This document shows positions 18,854 to 28,754 of a stretch of 64,000 nt of DNA, in pieces. The stretch is from Amycolatopsis sp. FDAARGOS 1241. GTDB lineage: Bacteria; Actinomycetota; Actinomycetes; Mycobacteriales; Pseudonocardiaceae. The notes beneath the pieces were generated by a model. The model was not told the origin of the DNA and did not search any database. It saw nothing but the letters and a program-made list of their open reading frames with translations. The translations under genes and the position numbers were made by a program. Location of the stretch: the NCBI RefSeq assembly GCF_016889705.1, contig NZ_CP069526.1, positions 6,882,001 to 6,946,000 on the forward strand. Direction: 5' to 3'. Within the stretch, counting starts at the first letter, position 1; each line of letters opens with the position of its first letter.

Positions 18854-18927
18854 GAGGGGAAGGCTACTGTCCGCGCCCCGGCCCGGTTTCCGGCACCACC
18901 GGTAGCGAACACCCACCCGCGAAACGC

Positions 18928-18965
18928 CACCGGGGCGGCACCGCGTGTGCGGTGCCGCCCCGGTG
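18928..18965. terminator. 16-bp perfect hairpin behind the NlpC/P60 gene
   Basis: Arms 18928-18943 and 18950-18965 pair perfectly over 16 bp with a 6-nt loop (cgtgtg). It begins 15 nt past the stop of the minus-strand NlpC/P60 gene. No U-tract follows, as is common in high-G+C actinobacteria. Confidence 0.8.
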
Positions 18966-18979
18966 ATGCGAAAAGAGCG

Positions 18980-20041
18980 TCAGCTGACGCGGCGTGCGCC
19001 GACGTACTGGCTCTGCAGCGGCGAGATCTTCACGACGTCGCCGGTGGTGGGGGCGTGGACCATCTTCCCGTCACCGATGTACATGCCCACGTGGGAGACC
19101 GGGGTGTAGTAGAACACCAGGTCGCCGGGCTGGAGCTGGCTGCGGGCGACCGGGGTGCCGAAGGTCGACTGCTCCCGGCTCGAACGCGGCAGCGAAATGC
19201 CGGCCTGGCGATACGCCCACTGCATGAGACCCGAGCAGTCGAACGTGCTCGGACCGGTGGCGCCCCACACGTAGGCGTCACCCAGGCGCGACAGGGCCGC
19301 GTCGACGGCGGCTTGCGCCGCGGGGCCGGGCGCCTTGATGTTGGTCGGCGCGTCGCTTCCCTTGTCGCCCTGCAGTGCCCTGTCCAGAGCGGACAGCGAC
19401 GGCTCGGTGGCCTTGAGCTGCTTGATCTGGTCCTGCAGCGTCTTCTGCTTGGCCTTGATGTCGTCCGTCAGCTTCGCGGCGGCATCACGGGCGTCCGTGG
19501 CGCGCTTGGCGGAGTCGGCCGCCAGCTTGGCGGCGTCTTCGGCCTGCTTCACTGCACCGGCCAGCGCGTCGAGCGCGGCGTCCTTTTCGGACGCGATCTG
19601 GTCCAGAGCAGAGGAACGCTCGAGGAATTCCTGCGTCGACGTGCCGGCCAGCAGCGCGGAGAGCTTGTTCATCTGGACGCCGCTGAGGAACGACGCGCCG
19701 GCGAACTTGTCGACGTCGACCTTGTACTTCTGCTCGTTCTGCTCGGCCTGCGTGGCGAGCTGCTTGGCGTGGTCGGCGTCGGCGTTGGCCTTGTCGAGGT
19801 CACCCTGCTTGGCCTTGAGGTCGTCCTGGGCCTTCAGCAGGTCCTCGTTGGCCTTCTCGGCCTGGGACGCGAGGTCGCGGTACTTCTGCAGGGCGCTCGA
19901 ACCGGAGTCGGGCGGGGTCTGGAGGGCGGGGACGGGAGCTGCGATGGCCGTGGCCGAGGGCTGCGCGACGGTGACCACTGCGATCACCGAGGCTGCCGCG
20001 AGGGCACCTGACACCACGCGCTTGACTGGATGCGACTGCAC
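18980..20041 (-). CDS. NlpC/P60 peptidoglycan endopeptidase with coiled-coil N-domain
   Basis: The 353-aa secreted protein has a signal peptide (RVVSGALAAASVIAVVTVA), a long coiled coil of K/A/D/Q-rich heptads (about residues 50-225) and a C-terminal NlpC/P60 domain with catalytic C269 (FDCSGLMQW), H317 (SHVGMYIG) and H329. It should cleave stem peptides in the cell wall (D-Glu to diaminopimelate) during division or growth. The coiled coil is the kind used for autoinhibition or FtsEX-type activation in RipC-like proteins. GTG 20041 is chosen at the signal peptide, with AGGAGA about 11 nt upstream. The gene is followed by a hairpin. Confidence 0.9.
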   Translation of the reverse strand: MQSHPVKRVVSGALAAASVIAVVTVAQPSATAIAAPVPALQTPPDSGSSALQKYRDLASQAEKANEDLLKAQDDLKAKQGDLDKANADADHAKQLATQAEQNEQKYKVDVDKFAGASFLSGVQMNKLSALLAGTSTQEFLERSSALDQIASEKDAALDALAGAVKQAEDAAKLAADSAKRATDARDAAAKLTDDIKAKQKTLQDQIKQLKATEPSLSALDRALQGDKGSDAPTNIKAPGPAAQAAVDAALSRLGDAYVWGATGPSTFDCSGLMQWAYRQAGISLPRSSREQSTFGTPVARSQLQPGDLVFYYTPVSHVGMYIGDGKMVHAPTTGDVVKISPLQSQYVGARRVS

Positions 20042-20468
20042 GGTCGCGCGTGTCTCCTTTGCTGTCGGGCCGCCGTCGGAACCCTTGCGACGCCGAAGAG
20101 GTCGGGGGCCCTCTCCGCCACGTCTCACCACGCGTGTTTTCGGCCGCGATCGACTGCAACAGCGTCACGCGCGCGGTGTGGTTCCGGTCCTGGCTCCCCG
20201 ACAAAGCCGTTCCGGCGGCGATCTCGCGTCGCCGCCTTGCCGACGGCTGCTGGCCGCGAGATCTCGGACAGGTTACGAAAAGACCGCCACGGCGTCCACC
20301 GGGCCCGGCGCAAAAACTCTGCGTAGTCCGGTGAAACACCATCGGACCAGCGAGGGAGGCAGAGTGTGACGGCCGTCATACTCTCTGGTGTCAGAATGAA
20401 GTGAAATTGCTACCGACCGTTCACCGGGTCGGATCGACCACTTATCGCCCCGTTATCAACCACAAGTG

Positions 20469-20756
20469 TCATGCGGGCTTACGTTCGGGCTCCGCTACCA
20501 GGCGCAGCCGGGGCACCATCCCCGCCTCGGCGAGCGCGTCGACGGCTCGCCGTTCGTCCGCGTCCCACGCGAGGGTGACCGGCGGGCCGAGCAGCACACT
20601 CACCACGCAGTCGTGGCACGCGAACCCGCGCACGGCGCAGCGGTCGCAGTCGACCACCAGCGTGTCGAGTTCGGCCGGGTCGACTCCGCTCAGGTCGGCT
20701 TCGGCGGGTTCCGGGGCTGCGGCCCGGCCGGGCGGGTGGCCGGCGGTGTCACTCAT
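20469..20756 (-). CDS. Conserved small protein with C-x2-C ... C-x2-C motif
   Basis: A 95-aa protein with DCDRCAVRGFACHDCVVSVL in the middle, a C-x2-C-x6-C-x2-C arrangement, followed by a helical C-terminus. ATG 20756 has GAGGAG at ideal spacing. Cysteine pairs suggest zinc or Fe-S binding. It lies 85 bp behind the NYN gene on the same strand and may be in its operon. I do not recognise a named family; the arrangement occurs in other actinobacteria next to this locus (from memory, unsure). Confidence 0.7.
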   Translation of the reverse strand: MSDTAGHPPGRAAAPEPAEADLSGVDPAELDTLVVDCDRCAVRGFACHDCVVSVLLGPPVTLAWDADERRAVDALAEAGMVPRLRLVAEPERKPA

Positions 20757-20841
20757 GGGAGGCTCCTCACGTCGTCGTGCTCCTGCTGCGCACGGTAGGA
20801 GCCACCACCGACAAGATCCGGCACGCCGGCGGCCGTGCCGA

Positions 20842-22230
20842 TCAGACGCGACCCAATCGGCTGACGAGCACCGCCGACGGCGCGGAGTGCGCGCCCGCCG
20901 CGCGCACCGAATCCGCGACCGCGCGGTCGGAGGTCGCCACGACCATCGGCCGCCCCTTCGGCTCGGCGGCCACCAGCGAGCGGATCACGTCGTCGGCCAG
21001 CACGCCGCGGTCGGAGAACAGCACGCGCACGCCCCGTGGCACCGAAGCCGGTACGGACAACACGCCAGCACCGTCGAACACGACCGTGACCTCGGCGGAA
21101 GTGCGGGCCGCGAGGGCCGAAAGCTGGTGCACGAGCCGGTCGCGCTGGTCGGCCAGCGCGAGCTCGGGGTACCCGGTCTTGGTGACGTTGTAGCCGTCGA
21201 CGATGAGGTGCACGCCGGGCAGGGCGAGGTAGCGATCGAGCGCGACCACGTCCTGGACGCGCCCGCCCGGGCCGAGCCCCGACGTGGCGCCGCGCACCAT
21301 GTCGGCGGGCCGCGCACCGCGGTCGCCCAGAGCCAGCTCGCGGCGCAGGCCGCCCACGGCGCCTTCGATCGTGTCGACGAGCAGCGCCAGGCGTACCTCA
21401 TCGGCTTCCCGGGCCTCACGAGCCGACTGACGGGCGATCTCGGCGTCGGCGACCGCCCGCTCCGCCCGGGTGCGCTCGGCCGCGACGCGGCGACGCTCGC
21501 GGTCGAGTTGCGCGGTGAGCGCTTCGACCTCCTCGGCCTTCGCGGCGCCCCCGCGCGCCACCTCCGCCCGCGCCTCGTCGGCGGCGTCCCTGGCCTGGCG
21601 CAGCTGCACGCCCTGCTCGCGCAGCCGGCGCAACAGCTTCTCCACCTCGGCCTCGCGTTCACCGCGCGCGGCTTCCACGGCGCCGCGCACGCTTTCGAGC
21701 TCGGCCCGCACTTCGGCGAGCTCGGCTTCGAGCTTCTGGTTGCGGGCCAGCGCGGCGTCGCGTTCGGCCCGCAGCGCCGTCTCCTCGGCGTTCTTGGCCA
21801 CGAGCCGCACGCGCCCGGCCGCACCGGATTCGCCGAGCAGCACGGCGGCGGCCGCGGCGGACACGGAATCGGCGGCGTTGGGGTCGAGGGCGTCGGTGCG
21901 GTGCTCACGCAGCCACTCGATCACGGCCGTGCGGAACTGGGCCGAATCCCCGAGCGAGGCCAGCAGGGCGGTGCCGCCGAGCTTCGCGCGCTTGGCGGGT
22001 GCGAACTTCGCGACGGGCCGCAGCTGCCGCGGCACGTCGGCGGCGGGCAGCTTCGCGACGGCGGCCGCCGCCAGCTCGGCGATGCGCTCGCGCACTGCGT
22101 CGGGCAGCGAGACCCACGATGCGGGTTCGGGCGCCGCGGCGTCGGCGCCGGCTTCGTCAGCCCGCGCCGGCACGGCCGAGGGGCCGACGGCCTCCTCGGG
22201 TTCAGCCGGGTCCACGGGCTGGGGGTGCAT
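20842..22230 (-). CDS. NYN (YacP-like) domain RNA-binding/nuclease protein with coiled coil
   Basis: The 462-aa protein has an N-terminal helical domain, a long charged coiled coil (about residues 150-310, repeated E/R/A heptads) and a C-terminal NYN/YacP PIN-like domain: LIVDGYNVTKTGYP, TVVFDGAG, DRGVLADDVI and VVATSDRAV, which carry the acidic residues of the fold. YacP relatives (Rae1) are ribosome-associated endoribonucleases, but the role here is inferred. ATG 22230 is chosen; the upstream part of the frame lacks conserved sequence. Divergent from the exonuclease gene. Confidence 0.85.
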   Translation of the reverse strand: MHPQPVDPAEPEEAVGPSAVPARADEAGADAAAPEPASWVSLPDAVRERIAELAAAAVAKLPAADVPRQLRPVAKFAPAKRAKLGGTALLASLGDSAQFRTAVIEWLREHRTDALDPNAADSVSAAAAAVLLGESGAAGRVRLVAKNAEETALRAERDAALARNQKLEAELAEVRAELESVRGAVEAARGEREAEVEKLLRRLREQGVQLRQARDAADEARAEVARGGAAKAEEVEALTAQLDRERRRVAAERTRAERAVADAEIARQSAREAREADEVRLALLVDTIEGAVGGLRRELALGDRGARPADMVRGATSGLGPGGRVQDVVALDRYLALPGVHLIVDGYNVTKTGYPELALADQRDRLVHQLSALAARTSAEVTVVFDGAGVLSVPASVPRGVRVLFSDRGVLADDVIRSLVAAEPKGRPMVVATSDRAVADSVRAAGAHSAPSAVLVSRLGRV

Positions 22231-22369
22231 TGGTCCAGGGTAGGCCCCGGGGCCGGATCGCGCGCCGTTGGTCGCCCGACGTGGGACAGCCCGGCGGGGC
22301 GCCTCATCCGTCACCGCCGTCACACGCGTCACGCCGATCAGCTCGCCCGAGATTGTCGGTGGCCGGTCC

Positions 22370-22375
22370 TAAAGT
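22370..22375 (+). promoter_or_regulatory. -10 box (TAAAGT) of a leaderless transcript
   Basis: TAAAGT ends 8 nt before ATG 22384 with no Shine-Dalgarno in between. It is the only AT-rich hexamer in the divergent intergenic stretch. Confidence 0.4.
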
Positions 22376-22383
22376 GCGCGATC

Positions 22384-24102
22384 ATGGAGACCCGACCGCG
22401 GCCCGGCCAGGCGCAGCTGGCCTTCGACGAGCTCGGCACCCCGTTGCGGGACACCACGTTCGTCGTCTTCGACCTCGAGACCACGGGCACCAAACCGGGA
22501 CCGGACGGGATCACCGAGATCGGCGCCGTCAAGGTGCGCGGCGGCGAAGTGGTCGCCGAGTTCGCGACGTTGGTCAACCCGGGTGCCGCGATCCCGCCGC
22601 AGGTGGTGGAGCTCACGGGCATCACCCAGGCGATGGTCTACGACGCACCGCGGATCGAGCGCGTGCTGCCGGCGTTCCTCGAGTTCATCTCGGGCGCCGT
22701 GCTCGTGGCCCACAACTCCGGGTTCGACACGGGGTTCATGCGCGCGGCGTGCGAGGGCCACGGTTACGTCTGGCCGCGGGCGACGGTGATCTGCACCGTG
22801 AAGCTCGCGCGGCGCGTCATCCCGCGCGAAGAGGCGCGCAGCTACCGGCTCTCGTCACTGGCGATGCTGCTCGGCTCCCGCACCCGGCCGACGCACCGCG
22901 CGCTCGACGACGCCCGCGCCACCGTCGACGTGCTCCACGCCTTGCTGGAACGGGTCGGCAACGTCGGCGTGCAGACGGTCGAGGAGCTCGTCGACTACCT
23001 GCCCGAGGTCACCACGGCGCAGCGCCGCAAACGGCACCTGGCGGCGGACCTGCCGTCGCGGCCCGGCGTGTACCTGTTCCGGGGGCCGCGCGACGAGGTC
23101 CTGTACGTCGGCACCGCCCGCGACCTGCGGCGGCGCGTGCGGCAGTACTTCACGGGGTCGGAGAGCCGTGGGCGCATCCGCGAGATGGTGGCGCTGGCGG
23201 AGCGGGTGGACGCCATCGAGTGCGCCCACTCGCTGGAAGCCGAGATCCGCGAGCTGCGGCTGATCTCGGCCCACCGGCCGATGTACAACCGGCGTTCGAA
23301 GAACCCGCACCACGCGTGGTGGGTCGGGCTCACGGACGAGGCCTTCCCCCGCCTTTCGGTGGTCCGCCTGCCCCGCGACGGCACCCTCGGCCCCTTCCGC
23401 ACCCAGGCCGACGCCCGCACGGCCGCCGACACCCTCGCCGGCGCCGCCGGGCTGCGCACCTGCACCCAGCGCATCTCCGCGGTCTCCCCGTCCGGCACCC
23501 CGTGCGTGCTGGCCGAACTGGGCCGCTGCGGCGCCCCCTGCGCCGGCCGCCAGACCGTCGAGGGCTACTCCCCCGCCGTCACCGCCACCCGCGCCCTCAT
23601 CGCCGGCGAGGACGGCCGTCCGCTGCAGCTGGCCGCCGCGCAGCTGGAACGGTTGTCGGAGGGCCGGCACTACGAACAGGCCGCCCGCCACCGCGACGAG
23701 CTCGCGGACCTCGTGCGCGCCGTCGGCCGCTCCCACCGCCAAGGCGCGCTCGCCGCCATCGCCGAACTCATCGCCGCTTCCCCCGACGGCACCGGCGGCT
23801 GGGAACTGTCCGTCATCCGCTACGGCCGCCTCGCCTCCGCCGGCGTCGCCCGCCGCGGCGTGCCGCCGATGCCCGTGGTGGAACACCTGGTCGCGGCCGC
23901 GGAAACCGTCCTGCCCGGCGAGGGCCCCCTGCGCGGCGCCTCAGGCGAGGAAGTGGCCGTCCTGCTGCGCTGGCTGGCCCGCCCGGGTGTCCGGCTGGTC
24001 CGCACCACCCGGCCGTGGGCCGAACCCACGGCGATCGCCGGCTGGCGCAGCTGGCTCGACCTCGCCGCCGACGCCAGGACACTGGAGCGCGTCGCCGGGT
24101 GA
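22384..24102 (+). CDS. DEDD 3'-5' exonuclease fused to GIY-YIG (UvrC-like) nuclease
   Basis: The 572-aa protein joins a DnaQ-type exonuclease (about residues 20-190) to a UvrC-like GIY-YIG domain and C-terminal extension (about 220-572). The exonuclease has motif I D30-L-E32, motif II HNSGFD and motif III HRALDDARAT; the GIY-YIG part has PGVYLFRG and LYVGTARDLRRRV. It matches the actinobacterial exonuclease-UvrC family (Rv2191-like), presumed to act in DNA repair, with unknown substrate. ATG 22384 is the true start; the frame stays open far upstream only as antisense of the NYN gene. A decayed duplicate of the last 65 or so codons follows. Confidence 0.9.
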   Translation: METRPRPGQAQLAFDELGTPLRDTTFVVFDLETTGTKPGPDGITEIGAVKVRGGEVVAEFATLVNPGAAIPPQVVELTGITQAMVYDAPRIERVLPAFLEFISGAVLVAHNSGFDTGFMRAACEGHGYVWPRATVICTVKLARRVIPREEARSYRLSSLAMLLGSRTRPTHRALDDARATVDVLHALLERVGNVGVQTVEELVDYLPEVTTAQRRKRHLAADLPSRPGVYLFRGPRDEVLYVGTARDLRRRVRQYFTGSESRGRIREMVALAERVDAIECAHSLEAEIRELRLISAHRPMYNRRSKNPHHAWWVGLTDEAFPRLSVVRLPRDGTLGPFRTQADARTAADTLAGAAGLRTCTQRISAVSPSGTPCVLAELGRCGAPCAGRQTVEGYSPAVTATRALIAGEDGRPLQLAAAQLERLSEGRHYEQAARHRDELADLVRAVGRSHRQGALAAIAELIAASPDGTGGWELSVIRYGRLASAGVARRGVPPMPVVEHLVAAAETVLPGEGPLRGASGEEVAVLLRWLARPGVRLVRTTRPWAEPTAIAGWRSWLDLAADARTLERVAG

Positions 24103-24106
24103 GCAC
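23995..24106 (+). repeat. Direct repeat, parent copy (3' end of exonuclease gene)
   Basis: Positions 23995-24106 are repeated at 24325-24435 with about three differences, including one deleted C that breaks the frame in the second copy. The stop codon and following bases (gagcac) are shared by both copies. Confidence 0.9.
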
Positions 24107-24239
24107 GCGGACCCCTGGATCCGAGTTCGGCCCAGAAACGAAACCCCGGGTGCCGCCGAGCCCGCCCGCGGAATCCGGCCCCCGCTTGCGGAACAAGCGG
24201 CCGGGCCGCCTCCACGAGTGTGGATAGGGGCCGCTGAAC

Positions 24240-24435
24240 GGTGCTGCCAAGCGAAGGACCAGCGCCCGGCGCCTCCTGCGAGGCGGTAGTACTTCCACGC
24301 GGACTCGCCCGCGCGGGCGTACGACTGGTCCGCACCACACGGCCGTGGGCCGAACCACGGCAATCGCCGGCTGGCGCAGCTGGCTCGACCTCGCCGCCGA
24401 CGCCAGGACACTGGAGCGCGTCGCCGGGTGAGCAC
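24240..24435 (+). pseudogene. Decayed tandem duplicate of the exonuclease gene 3' end
   Basis: The strand-plus translation from 24244 (LPSEGPAPGASCEAVVL..., then LARAGVRLVRTTRPWAEP) aligns with the end of the upstream nuclease (LPGEGPLRGASGEEVAVL..., then LARPGVRLVRTTRPWAEP). The first part is diverged, while the last 111 nt are almost identical. A 1-nt loss near 24354 shifts the frame. The two copies lie about 330 bp apart. It is therefore a fragmentary tandem duplication rather than a separate gene. Confidence 0.8.
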
Positions 24436-24732
24436 CGATGCTGTCGCGGATCGTGGGACCGGAAGGGCGCGCGGCGCTCGGCCCGCCGTGGAGATTCGCG
24501 CGGCCACGGGGCGCGCCTACCGGTCGCCGCCAGCTGTCTGAGACAGGGCGGCAAGGCGTCGCAGGTCGCGGTTATCCGAGGGGTCGACCTGGTCAGCGGC
24601 CGCCTCCGACTGCGGATCCCCGCGGCACGCGCAATCCGAGCGACCGCGGGCGCGGACGCTGGAGCCGGCCGGGGATGTGATCCGGGCTACGATCGCGCTC
24701 GTCGGTTATCGCCAGGGAGTTGGAGGAGCGCT
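24436..24732. other. Gene-free stretch before the RAM-domain gene
   Basis: No frame here has conserved-looking sequence on either strand. A TACGAT hexamer at 24688-24693 is a possible -10 box for the downstream gene, whose start has a good ribosome binding site. Nothing else was recognised. Confidence 0.4.
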
Positions 24733-25017
24733 GTGATCACGGCGATCGTGCTGATCAACGTAGAGGCCGAGGAGATCCCGCAGGCCGCGCAGGCGATCGC
24801 GGACCTCGAGGGGGTCAACGAGGTCTACTCGTGCGCCGGTGACGTCGACCTGATCGCGACGGTGCGGGTGAAGGCCCACGAGGACCTCGCCGACCTCATC
24901 CCCGGCCGCATCGGGAAGGTCCGGGGTGTGCTGGACACCGTCACGCACATCGCGTTCCGGTCGTACTCACGGGCCGACACGGACTCCGCATTCGAGATCG
25001 GCGTCGAGGGCGCCTGA
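24733..25017 (+). CDS. Lrp/AsnC-type ligand-binding (RAM) domain protein
   Basis: A 94-aa protein made only of the effector-binding domain of Lrp/AsnC regulators (ITAIVLINVE ... VNEVYSCAGDVDLIATVRV), with no DNA-binding helix-turn-helix. GTG 24733 has GGAGG 6 nt upstream. Stand-alone RAM proteins form ring-shaped oligomers and bind amino acids; the specific role is unknown. It is convergent with the qcrB operon across a strong hairpin. Confidence 0.85.
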   Translation: MITAIVLINVEAEEIPQAAQAIADLEGVNEVYSCAGDVDLIATVRVKAHEDLADLIPGRIGKVRGVLDTVTHIAFRSYSRADTDSAFEIGVEGA

Positions 25018-25034
25018 TCCGCGACGCGAAGAAT

Positions 25035-25075
25035 GGCGAAGGCCCCTCCACCCTGCGGGTGAAGGGGCCTTCGCC
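25035..25075. terminator. Bidirectional hairpin between RAM-domain gene and qcrB
   Basis: GGCGAAGGCCCCT (25035-25047) pairs with AGGGGCCTTCGCC (25063-25075). The inner arms extend the stem to about 18 pairs with one mismatch and a 3-nt loop. It serves two convergent genes and belongs to the GCGAAGG...CCTTCGC hairpin family of this window. Confidence 0.85.
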
Positions 25076-25086
25076 GTTCACGAGAC

Positions 25087-26736
25087 TCAGTGGCCGGAGC
25101 CGACTTCCGAGGACTCCGACGAGCTGCCCACCTGAGCGTGTCCGTTGCCGTGGTTGGCGCGCTCGAGAGCGGCCGTCTCCTCCTCCGGGTCCGGCGTCCA
25201 CAGCGAACCCGGCACGGCGTGCCCGGCGGTCCCGAGCTTGTTCATCTTCTTCGGCACCGGCGCGCCCTGGTACTCGAGCGGGACGGCGTGGCCGTCGCCG
25301 TCCACGCCACCGAGCGGCTGGTGAACCTCGATGAACTCACCGTGCGGCAGGCGCTTGATGATGCCGGTTTCGACACCGTGCTCCAGGACCTCGCGGTCGG
25401 CCCGCTGCAGGCCGAGGCAGATCCGGTAGGTCACGTAGTAGGCGATCGGCGGCACGATCAGCACGCCGATGCGGCCGGCCCACGTGGTGGCGTTCAGGGA
25501 GATGTCGAACTGGTCGGCGATGATGTCGTTGAAGCCCGACAGCTCGATGACCAGGAAGAACCCGAGCGCCATCATGCCCAGCGCGGTGCGGACCGGTGCG
25601 TCACGCGGCCGCTGAAGCAGGTTGTGGTGCCCCGTGTCCTTCGAGAGCTTGCGCTCGATGGTCGGATACGCCAGCAGCAGGGTGATCAACAGCGGCATCC
25701 CGATCGCGCCGGGGAAGAACACCGCCGGGATCGTGTAGTTCCCGAGGTAGACCTCCCACGCGGGCCAGATGCGCAGCATGCCGTCGGCCCAGGCCATGTA
25801 CCAGTCCGGCTGCGAACCGGCCGACACCATGGACGGGTTATACGGACCGAAGTTCCACACCGGGTTGATCTGGAAGAGGCCCGACATCAGCGCGATCACG
25901 CCCGTGACCAGGACGAAGAACGCACCGCCCTTGAGGGCGAAGTACGGCACGATACGCACGCCGACGACGTTCGTCTCCTTGCGCCGCACGCCCGGGAACT
26001 GCGTGTGCTTCTGATACCAGACCAGACCCACGTGCACACCGACCAGCGCGAGCATGATGCCCGGGATCAGCAGGATGTGCAGCGTGTACAGGCGCGGGAT
26101 GATCTGATCACCCGGGAACTCACCCCCGAACAGCGCCCAGTGGATCCAGGTGCCGATGACCGGCACCGACAGCACGATGCCCGACAGAGTCGCGCGGATA
26201 CCGGTACCCGAGAGCAGGTCGTCGGGGAGCGAGTAACCGAAGAAGCCCTCGAACATGCCCAGGATCAGCAGCAGGCCACCGAGGACCCAGTTCGCCTCAC
26301 GCGGCTTCCGGAACGCGCCGGTGAAGAAAACCCGGAACATGTGGATCATCATCGACGCGACGAAGATCAGCGCCGCCCAGTGGTGCACCTGGCGCACGAA
26401 CAGGCCCCCACGCACGTCGAACGAGATGTCCAGCGTGGTCCGGAACGCCTGGGACATCTCGACGCCCTGCAGGTTCGTGAAGCTGCCGTGGTAGGTGACT
26501 TCCTGCATCGAGGGATCGAAAAACAGCGTGAGGTACACACCCGACAGCAAGATGACGATAAAGCTGTAGAGCGCGACCTCGCCGAGCAGGAACGACCAGT
26601 GGGTCGGGAACACCTTGTTCATCTGGTGCCGCAGACCCTTGGCGAGCTTGTACCGCTGGTCGGCGTTGTCCGCGGCCTCTCCGGCGTGCTTCTCGAGCGC
26701 GCTCGTGCCCTTTGTCGGCGTGGTGAGTGAACTCAT
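25087..26736 (-). CDS. qcrB: Cytochrome bc1 complex cytochrome b subunit QcrB
   Basis: The 549-aa menaquinol-cytochrome c reductase cytochrome b carries hemes bL and bH and the quinol sites. It has at least eight hydrophobic helices, with heme-ligand histidines in the [16 protein letters not shown] region and a later LHILLIPG segment, and a C-terminal actinobacterial extension. The sequence [23 protein letters not shown] is the expected conserved loop. Its ATG overlaps the qcrA stop by 4 nt. It is last in ctaE-qcrC-qcrA-qcrB, and the product joins the aa3 oxidase in a supercomplex in actinobacteria. Confidence 0.97.
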   Translation of the reverse strand: MSSLTTPTKGTSALEKHAGEAADNADQRYKLAKGLRHQMNKVFPTHWSFLLGEVALYSFIVILLSGVYLTLFFDPSMQEVTYHGSFTNLQGVEMSQAFRTTLDISFDVRGGLFVRQVHHWAALIFVASMMIHMFRVFFTGAFRKPREANWVLGGLLLILGMFEGFFGYSLPDDLLSGTGIRATLSGIVLSVPVIGTWIHWALFGGEFPGDQIIPRLYTLHILLIPGIMLALVGVHVGLVWYQKHTQFPGVRRKETNVVGVRIVPYFALKGGAFFVLVTGVIALMSGLFQINPVWNFGPYNPSMVSAGSQPDWYMAWADGMLRIWPAWEVYLGNYTIPAVFFPGAIGMPLLITLLLAYPTIERKLSKDTGHHNLLQRPRDAPVRTALGMMALGFFLVIELSGFNDIIADQFDISLNATTWAGRIGVLIVPPIAYYVTYRICLGLQRADREVLEHGVETGIIKRLPHGEFIEVHQPLGGVDGDGHAVPLEYQGAPVPKKMNKLGTAGHAVPGSLWTPDPEEETAALERANHGNGHAQVGSSSESSEVGSGH

Positions 26737-27884
26737 GACTTACGCTCCCAAAAGGCCGGTCCAATGGCCTCGATGAAGTCGCCCCGTGCGATCAAGTATC
26801 CCTCGTCGTCAACCGTGATCGGCAGCTGGGCCAGAGGACGGGTGGCCGGGCCGAAGATCGGCTTGGCGTAGTGCAGGGCGTCGAACTGCGACTGGTGGCA
26901 CGGGCAGAGGATGCGGTTCGTGCGCTGCTCATACAGCGAAGTCGGGCAACCAACGTGGCTACAGATCTTCGTGTATGCGTAGTAGTCGCCGAAGTTGAAG
27001 TCCTCCTGGCCCTTGCGCTTCACGACGCGGGCGGCGTCGGTCGGCCGCAGCCGGATGAGCATCACGGGGTTGTCGACGCGGGTCAACGCGGCGGCCAGCG
27101 CCTCGCGGTTGCCCTTCTCGGACTCGCGGTACGGGAACACCGTCTCCATGGCGCCGGCGTCGAGGTCCTCGGCCTTGACGAGGGTGACGCCGTGCTCGAC
27201 GTCGTCGTCCAGGCTGCCGGTATTGCGGCGCAGGTAGACCTTCTCGCCCGGGTGCTGCGGCTGCCAGCCGGTGTGCCAGAGCGAGTTCTCGTTCTCGGTG
27301 TTCTTCCACGGGTCCTTGATGAAGGACGCGATGGGCAGCGCGGCGACCGCGAGGCCGAGCGCGCCGGCGCTCGCGCCGACGGTGCGCTTGATCAGCGACC
27401 GGCGCGCGATGGTGCTGCGATTCCCGGCGTCGGCCAGGTGCGCGAGGATAGTGGCGCGGTCGACCTCGGCGGACGGACCGTCACTGCGCTGCTGGATCGC
27501 GGTCTCCTGCGGGATGAACCGTTTCGTGTACAGGATCACGCCGATGCCGAGGGCCAGCACCGCGACACCGAGCGTGACGCCCAGCGCGGGCGTGTACAGG
27601 CTGTAGGTCGCGTGCCCGCTCGGGTCGCTCGGGTCCTTGTACTCCCACCAGTGCGGCCAGGCGATGACGACCACGAACGCCAGCCCGGCGAGCGCGGACA
27701 GGGCGAACCAGAACGCCACGAGCCGCTGCGCGCGCCGCTCGGCGCGGGTGTTCTTGACCGGCCACGGTTCCGGGTAGTCGACGATCTCGACGCCGTCGAG
27801 CTGACCACCCAGCTTGAGCAGCTGATCGCGGTCCATCTCGGCCAGTTCCGCCTCCGAGGGCGGCTGGGGCCCTTCGGCACTCAT
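26733..27884 (-). CDS. qcrA: Rieske iron-sulfur subunit QcrA
   Basis: The 383-aa protein has three N-terminal membrane helices (the actinobacterial type has three rather than one) and a C-terminal Rieske domain. The [2Fe-2S] ligands are C308/H310 in CSHVGCPTS and C327/H330 in CPCHQSQF; C313 and C329 would form the disulfide. It passes electrons from quinol to QcrC. ATG 27884 is chosen because it overlaps the qcrC stop by 4 nt. The basic ARRSLIKRT segment precedes the third helix, as in Tat-dependent Rieske proteins. Confidence 0.95.
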   Translation of the reverse strand: MSAEGPQPPSEAELAEMDRDQLLKLGGQLDGVEIVDYPEPWPVKNTRAERRAQRLVAFWFALSALAGLAFVVVIAWPHWWEYKDPSDPSGHATYSLYTPALGVTLGVAVLALGIGVILYTKRFIPQETAIQQRSDGPSAEVDRATILAHLADAGNRSTIARRSLIKRTVGASAGALGLAVAALPIASFIKDPWKNTENENSLWHTGWQPQHPGEKVYLRRNTGSLDDDVEHGVTLVKAEDLDAGAMETVFPYRESEKGNREALAAALTRVDNPVMLIRLRPTDAARVVKRKGQEDFNFGDYYAYTKICSHVGCPTSLYEQRTNRILCPCHQSQFDALHYAKPIFGPATRPLAQLPITVDDEGYLIARGDFIEAIGPAFWERKS

Positions 27885-28699
27885 GCCTTCGATCCAATCC
27901 ACAGGGTGACGCCCACAAGCGCGGCAATTCCGACGATAAACGCAATCAGGCCTTCGGAGGCGGGACCGAACCCGCCGAGGCCGTTACCACCCGGGTTGTT
28001 GTTGCCGTCGGACACCGACTTCACGTAGGCGATGATGTCCTTCTTCTCCTCCGGGTTGAGCTGTCGGTCGGAGAACTTCGGCATGTTCTGCGGCCCCGTG
28101 AGCATCGCGGTGTAAATCTGCTCTTCGGTGGCGGGGTCGAGGTTCGGCGCGTACTTGCCGGCCGACAGCGCGCCGCCGCGACCGGTGAAGTTGTGGCACG
28201 AAGCACAGTTCAGGCGGAACAGCTCGCCACCGCGGGCCGGGTCGCTGCCGCGCAGCGCGGCACCGGTTTCGGCCGGGCGCTGGACGCCGCCGCCGTGGGC
28301 CTGCACGAACGCGCCGACCGCGTCGATCTCGCTCGGGGTGAGCTTCGGCGGCTTCCGCTCGATCTGTGCCTCTTGGCGCGCGGCGGGCATGCGGCCGGAC
28401 GAGGTCTGGAAGTACACCGCCGCGTCGCCGACGCCGATGAGGCTCGGCCCGCGGTCCTGCACGCCCTCGAGGTTCTTGCCGTGGCACTCGATGCAGGTGT
28501 TGTTGTAAACCTGCTCACCCTGCCGCAGCAGAGCCGGGTCGCCCTGGGCCTGCGCGGTCTGGGGCTCGGGCGCGAACACGGCGTACAGCGCGCCGGCTCC
28601 CACCAGCGCGACGCCGAGTGCGAGCAGGCCGGCGAACCGCCTCCGCAGCTTCGAACGCGCGCGGAACCGGCGCTCCGGGGACTTCTTGCTGGTGGTCAT
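27881..28699 (-). CDS. qcrC: Diheme cytochrome c subunit QcrC
   Basis: The 272-aa membrane-anchored protein has an N-terminal helix, two heme c sites (C69-I-E-C72-H73 and C165-A-S-C168-H169) and a C-terminal helix. It links the bc1 complex directly to the aa3 oxidase, replacing a soluble cytochrome c in actinobacteria. The stop overlaps qcrA. It lies 55 bp downstream of ctaE in the same operon. Confidence 0.95.
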   Translation of the reverse strand: MTTSKKSPERRFRARSKLRRRFAGLLALGVALVGAGALYAVFAPEPQTAQAQGDPALLRQGEQVYNNTCIECHGKNLEGVQDRGPSLIGVGDAAVYFQTSSGRMPAARQEAQIERKPPKLTPSEIDAVGAFVQAHGGGVQRPAETGAALRGSDPARGGELFRLNCASCHNFTGRGGALSAGKYAPNLDPATEEQIYTAMLTGPQNMPKFSDRQLNPEEKKDIIAYVKSVSDGNNNPGGNGLGGFGPASEGLIAFIVGIAALVGVTLWIGSKA

Positions 28700-28754
28700 C
28701 TTGCGGCAACCCTTGCTGTCAGTTCAGGCCGATGGTGGTGGCGGGGGTGCGGGA

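Noticed and set aside
17882..20011. A 709-codon plus-strand frame
   Set aside because: Spans antisense of two clear genes (glycosyltransferase and NlpC/P60) and the hairpin between them.
20401..24102. A 1233-codon open frame on the plus strand
   Set aside because: Only the part from ATG 22384 is real. The rest is antisense to the NYN gene and stays open because of high G+C codon bias.
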